A DNA stretch of 10,397 bases from UBA4675 sp964601265 (GTDB lineage: Bacteria; Bacillota; Clostridia; Christensenellales; Borkfalkiaceae), in NCBI GenBank assembly GCA_964601265.1, contig CAZRMT010000045.1, positions 1 through 10,397 on the forward strand. Direction: 5' to 3'. Position 1 is the first letter of the stretch. The number at the start of each line of letters is the position of its first letter. Below, piece by piece: positions 7,912 to 10,397 of the stretch. The notes below the pieces were generated by a model, which saw only the letters and a program-made list of their open reading frames with translations, had not been told where the DNA came from and searched no databases. Made by a program: the position numbers and the translations under genes.

Positions 7912-7918
7912 CTCCTTA
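7912..7918 (-). promoter_or_regulatory. Ribosome binding site fused to the upstream stop codon
   Basis: The sequence TAAGGAG on the minus strand contains both the TAA stop of the beta-helix lipoprotein gene (7916-7918) and the AAGGAG Shine-Dalgarno site (7912-7917) of the GLUG lipoprotein gene. The GLUG ATG follows 5 bases later. Ribosomes finishing the first gene stop on the second gene's loading site, which suggests coupled translation. Confidence 0.8.
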
Positions 7919-10207
7919 CGAATTAAAGTAGTATCCGTCCGCATTAACGTTTACGTCTACGGAAGAAGCCGTTGAAATGCTAGCCGAAGACGAACCCAAG
8001 TATAAGGTTAACGAGTTTACCGAAACGGGCATTTTAACCGCCGTCATAACGGTAGAACCGACTTTAACGACTACGTACGTGTTTTGCGAAATATTTATGT
8101 TAGTGCTTACGCCTACGGACGAGAAGTTAGAACAGTTTTTCGCCTCACTGCTCATTCCACCGCTTTGTCCTATACCTAAAACCGTTCCGCCCGTAAAGGT
8201 GTATCCGCTTTCCGTGTCGATAGACGAATCGGAAGGTCCGTTGGAAATTATTATGGAATTTCCGCCCGAAATTATTATGCCTTTATAAGAAGCTCTTGAG
8301 TTGGAGTCTATTCCGTCTCCGCCCGCGTTTACGAAAATGTTGCCCGCGCTTATAGTGATTGCTCCCTCTAATGCGGTGTCGGTAGCGTTCATTCCGTCGT
8401 CGGAAGATACGATGTAAATATCCGCTCCGTTACAAACGACTTGGTTACCCTCTAACCCTTCGTAGCTTCTTTCAACCCTTATCGTTCCGCCCGAAGCCGT
8501 TAACACGCCGTCTGCGTGAGCTCCGTCGTCGTTGCTGAGCAAGGTTATCGTTCCGCCCGTTATGGTAATATTGCCCGTACCGTACTCGGAAGAGTCGAGC
8601 AAGTTGTTGTTGGCGTGTAACGCGTCGTCGTAAGAGTTGACGTAAACCGTTCCGCCCGAAATTATTATCTCATTTTGCGATTTTATTCCTTTTGCCGAAT
8701 AGGAAAGCTTGTCGGTATTGCCTTCGTCCATACCGCCCATTCCTCCCATTCCGCCTCCGCCGAATCCGCCTTGGCTAGAAGAGGAATAGGTTCCCCAATC
8801 TCCGCTTATCGTGGAAGAGGAAATTCTGGATACCGAATACATATCCATAGAAGTGTTTACGCTTCCGCCCGAACTTTTAGCGTTGTAGGTCGTGGTCGAA
8901 TTTTCGCTTTGAGAAGCGTCGAATCTATAAACGGTAAAATATCCGTAAGAAGAAGGTCTGTCGAGCTTATAGTAGTAGGAAGAACTTCCGCCCGGTCTGT
9001 TGCTGGACGAAGAAGTGTAATACTCTGCGTTTACCCAAGTAAAGTCGGTATCGCTATTGTAGAAGTATACGGCGTATCTATAAGAGGTACTGTAATAAGA
9101 AGAACTCACCTTTAAATACATCTCCGTCGTGGAACTTGCCATAACGCCCTCGGTGTACTCGGAATACTCGTTGGTATAAATCTTGACGTCTCCGCCCGTA
9201 ATCTCGGCGTTGTACGCCGCGTCTATTCCGTCGCAAGCGGCGTAAATAGTAACGGTTCCGCCCGAAATTAAAATGGTTCCCTTTTGGTTGCCCTTGGAGC
9301 TGACGTTGCTGTCTTTGCTCTTTAAACCGTCTCCGCTAGTGGAAATAGCCGTAACCGTTCCCGAAGCAATGGTTATGGAGTTGTTGCCTTTAATGGCGTT
9401 ATTCGGGGCTTTCGAGGTTAAATCGAGCTTTTTTATGGTTAAATCTTTGCTCGTGTGAACGCCGTTATTGTAGTTGCCCGTAACGATTAGTTTTGCCGTA
9501 GCCGAATCCGTGCCGTAGTCGGTTAAGGTTAAATCGCATTTAGCGTTTATCGCGCCCTCGCCCACCGTTTCGTCGTCAACGGTTTTTACCGAACGGTTGT
9601 CGGTTATCGTGTTGGTCGTTCCGTGTACGACTTTTATGCTTACTTTGTCGGCAGTTATCGCTTTTATTACCGAATCGGTAGAATTAGTCATAGTTACGCC
9701 GTTTAAAATAAGGTTGACTTTGTCCTCTTCTCCCGCGCTGACTACTATTTGTCCCTCTTCCAGCGTTCCCGAGAAAATATAATCTCCCGCAACGCTTATG
9801 GTGTAAACGTTACCTTCTTTTGCGTAGCCGTTAACGACGCTAGTCGTAATAAAGCCGTCCGATACGGGCGTAGAGGGGGTAGGCTCCTCGGTGGAGGACG
9901 AAGAAGAACTATCCGTTTCGCTAGAAGTAGTTTCTTGACTAGAAGAGCCCTCTTCTATTTCGCTAGAAGTAGTTCCTTGGCTTGAAGAACCGTCCTCCGT
10001 TTCGATTTCGGAAGACTTATTTTCAGCGGACGACGTAGCGGAACTTTCCGTCACGCTTTCGCTTTTACTAGAAGAACTTTTGCTTTGCTCCGTAGACGAC
10101 GCGGAAAAACTCGAAGAACTAGAAGAATTCTCCGTTCCGCCCGCCGAACAGGACGTACAAGTTACAAGCAAAAATACGCTTAAAACAATACTTAAAAACT
10201 TTTTCAT
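7916..10207 (-). CDS. Cthe_2159-like carbohydrate-binding beta-helix lipoprotein
   Basis: This 763-residue protein has a signal peptide (1-16 or 1-19) with possible lipidated cysteines C17 and C20. A serine/glutamate/threonine linker (about 21-116) follows. From about 117 it matches the carbohydrate-binding beta-helix family whose founder, Cthe_2159, binds polygalacturonate and cellulose. Many coils share a pattern such as SGGTVTIYAACDGIDAA, SGGTVYVNSYDDALHAN and TGGTITLLSNDDGAHAD, with acidic DG turns that may bind calcium. A tyrosine/serine-rich stretch (about 365-460) and a glycine/methionine loop (GGFGGGGMGGMGGM, about 480-493) interrupt the helix. No hydrolase motif is visible, so binding rather than cleavage is expected. 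An ATG nine codons upstream (10232-10234) is in frame but has no ribosome site. The chosen ATG has AAGAGG 5 bases before it and starts the signal peptide directly. Confidence 0.86.
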   Translation of the reverse strand: MKKFLSIVLSVFLLVTCTSCSAGGTENSSSSSSFSASSTEQSKSSSSKSESVTESSATSSAENKSSEIETEDGSSSQGTTSSEIEEGSSSQETTSSETDSSSSSSTEEPTPSTPVSDGFITTSVVNGYAKEGNVYTISVAGDYIFSGTLEEGQIVVSAGEEDKVNLILNGVTMTNSTDSVIKAITADKVSIKVVHGTTNTITDNRSVKTVDDETVGEGAINAKCDLTLTDYGTDSATAKLIVTGNYNNGVHTSKDLTIKKLDLTSKAPNNAIKGNNSITIASGTVTAISTSGDGLKSKDSNVSSKGNQKGTILISGGTVTIYAACDGIDAAYNAEITGGDVKIYTNEYSEYTEGVMASSTTEMYLKVSSSYYSTSYRYAVYFYNSDTDFTWVNAEYYTSSSSNRPGGSSSYYYKLDRPSSYGYFTVYRFDASQSENSTTTYNAKSSGGSVNTSMDMYSVSRISSSTISGDWGTYSSSSQGGFGGGGMGGMGGMDEGNTDKLSYSAKGIKSQNEIIISGGTVYVNSYDDALHANNNLLDSSEYGTGNITITGGTITLLSNDDGAHADGVLTASGGTIRVERSYEGLEGNQVVCNGADIYIVSSDDGMNATDTALEGAITISAGNIFVNAGGDGIDSNSRASYKGIIISGGNSIIISNGPSDSSIDTESGYTFTGGTVLGIGQSGGMSSEAKNCSNFSSVGVSTNINISQNTYVVVKVGSTVMTAVKMPVSVNSLTLYLGSSSASISTASSVDVNVNADGYYFNS
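8260..8668 (-). repeat. Coding repeats of beta-helix coils
   Basis: A 19-base stretch (plus strand ttccgcccgaaattattat) is identical at 8260-8278 and 8650-8668. It encodes an I-I-I-S-G-G coil segment. A shorter core, tccgcccg, recurs about ten times between roughly 8185 and 9270, mostly where Ser-Gly-Gly or Thr-Gly-Gly coils are encoded. The cause is repeated protein structure and fixed codon choice, not a mobile or CRISPR repeat. Confidence 0.7.
9916..9999 (-). repeat. 42-base tandem repeat in the serine-rich linker
   Basis: Two adjacent imperfect 42-base units (9916-9957 and 9958-9999) each begin tttcgctagaagtagtt on the plus strand and encode 14-residue units of the form EEGSSSQETTSSE. 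Short traces of a third unit follow at 10000. The period is a multiple of three, so copy-number change would alter linker length without a frameshift. Confidence 0.75.
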
Positions 10208-10220
10208 AACAACCTCTTTA

Positions 10221-10244
10221 CTTTTCGTTTGCATTTTCGAAAAG
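10221..10244 (-). promoter_or_regulatory. Leader hairpin next to the ribosome site
   Basis: In the minus-strand RNA, CUUUUCG (10244-10238) can pair with CGAAAAG (10227-10221) across a 10-base loop. It lies 2 bases upstream of the AAGAGG ribosome site (10213-10218) of the beta-helix lipoprotein. No U run follows, so it is not a terminator. A role in translation control or mRNA stability is possible but unsupported beyond position and pairing. Confidence 0.35.
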
Positions 10245-10348
10245 ATTTTCTATTAAAATAACAATTTTGTTTATTTATTTATTGCAAAAAAATAAAATTT
10301 TTTAAAATTTCATCTTAAAGGCGAAACGTATGTTCTACCCCTAATTCT

Positions 10349-10357
10349 ATTGTATCA
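10349..10357 (-). promoter_or_regulatory. Candidate extended -10 promoter of the lipoprotein pair
   Basis: The minus strand reads TGATACAAT, an extended -10 element (TG, one base, TACAAT at 10349-10354). No good -35 box lies 16-18 bases upstream. The predicted start near 10342 would give an A/T-rich leader of about 135 bases. The rest of the gap (10208-10397) holds only the leader hairpin and poly-A/T tracts. Confidence 0.4.
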
Positions 10358-10397
10358 CATTTTTAGGCTCGCCGTTCGATATATTACCGCTTTTTTT

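Noticed and set aside
8675..9115. Plus-strand open frame of 146 codons opposite the beta-helix gene
   Set aside because: It mirrors the repetitive minus-strand coding sequence, has a low-complexity Ser/Arg/Gly product with no recognisable fold, and overlaps a far better supported gene.
8185..9270. Recurring tccgcccg motif as a CRISPR or regulatory repeat
   Set aside because: Copies lie in frame at Ser/Thr-Gly-Gly turns of beta-helix coils with uneven spacing, which is explained by protein repeats and codon choice.
10208..10234. Nine-codon N-terminal extension of the beta-helix lipoprotein starting MQTKSKEVV
   Set aside because: The upstream ATG has no ribosome site and lies in the hairpin loop. 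The downstream ATG has AAGAGG and directly begins a signal peptide.
10208..10342. Known riboswitch class in the lipoprotein leader
   Set aside because: No conserved core of a familiar riboswitch, such as the c-di-GMP classes, could be recognised in this A/T-rich stretch.
10355..10385. GAAC-like ECF -35 box upstream of the lipoprotein pair that would tie it to the neighbouring sigma factor
   Set aside because: A GAAC is present on the minus strand but no matching -10 element lies at the expected spacing, and the sigma factor's own target is unknown.

Overview
The window looks like chromosomal DNA from a low-to-moderate GC Gram-positive anaerobe of the class Clostridia, probably from a gut community. 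This rests on the strong Shine-Dalgarno sites, the sigma-A-type promoters, the clostridial protein families and the serine-rich lipoprotein linkers. Genus-level assignment is not possible from the sequence alone. All eight credible genes lie on the minus strand, so the window is read here from high to low coordinates.

The first block (about 10357 to 6503) encodes two serine-linker lipoproteins. One is a large right-handed beta-helix protein of the Cthe_2159-like carbohydrate-binding family. The other is a GLUG-repeat protein whose ribosome binding site contains the stop codon of the first. The second block (6492 to 4793) starts at a good sigma-A promoter just after the GLUG gene. It encodes an ECF-type sigma-70 factor and, overlapping it by 8 bases, a single-pass membrane anti-sigma factor with an RsgI-like extracytoplasmic domain (FYIDVNPSVKLEI) and a PepSY-like C-terminus. 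It ends at a clear intrinsic terminator.

The third block (4772 to 73) starts at an exact-consensus promoter (TTGACA-17-TATAAT) with a small palindrome in its spacer. It encodes a MarR repressor and two ABC half-exporters linked by ATGA overlaps. A YfcE-type metallophosphoesterase follows 16 bases downstream. The two half-exporters have the paired deviations of a heterodimeric multidrug exporter with one degenerate ATP site.

The third block reads as a self-regulated efflux operon. The first two blocks may form one surface-sensing unit: secreted polysaccharide-binding lipoproteins next to a sigma/anti-sigma pair whose sensor resembles those that read extracellular polysaccharide in cellulolytic clostridia. 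That link is inferred from proximity and family knowledge. No RNA genes, CRISPR arrays, insertion sequences or stretches longer than 300 bases without a gene were seen.
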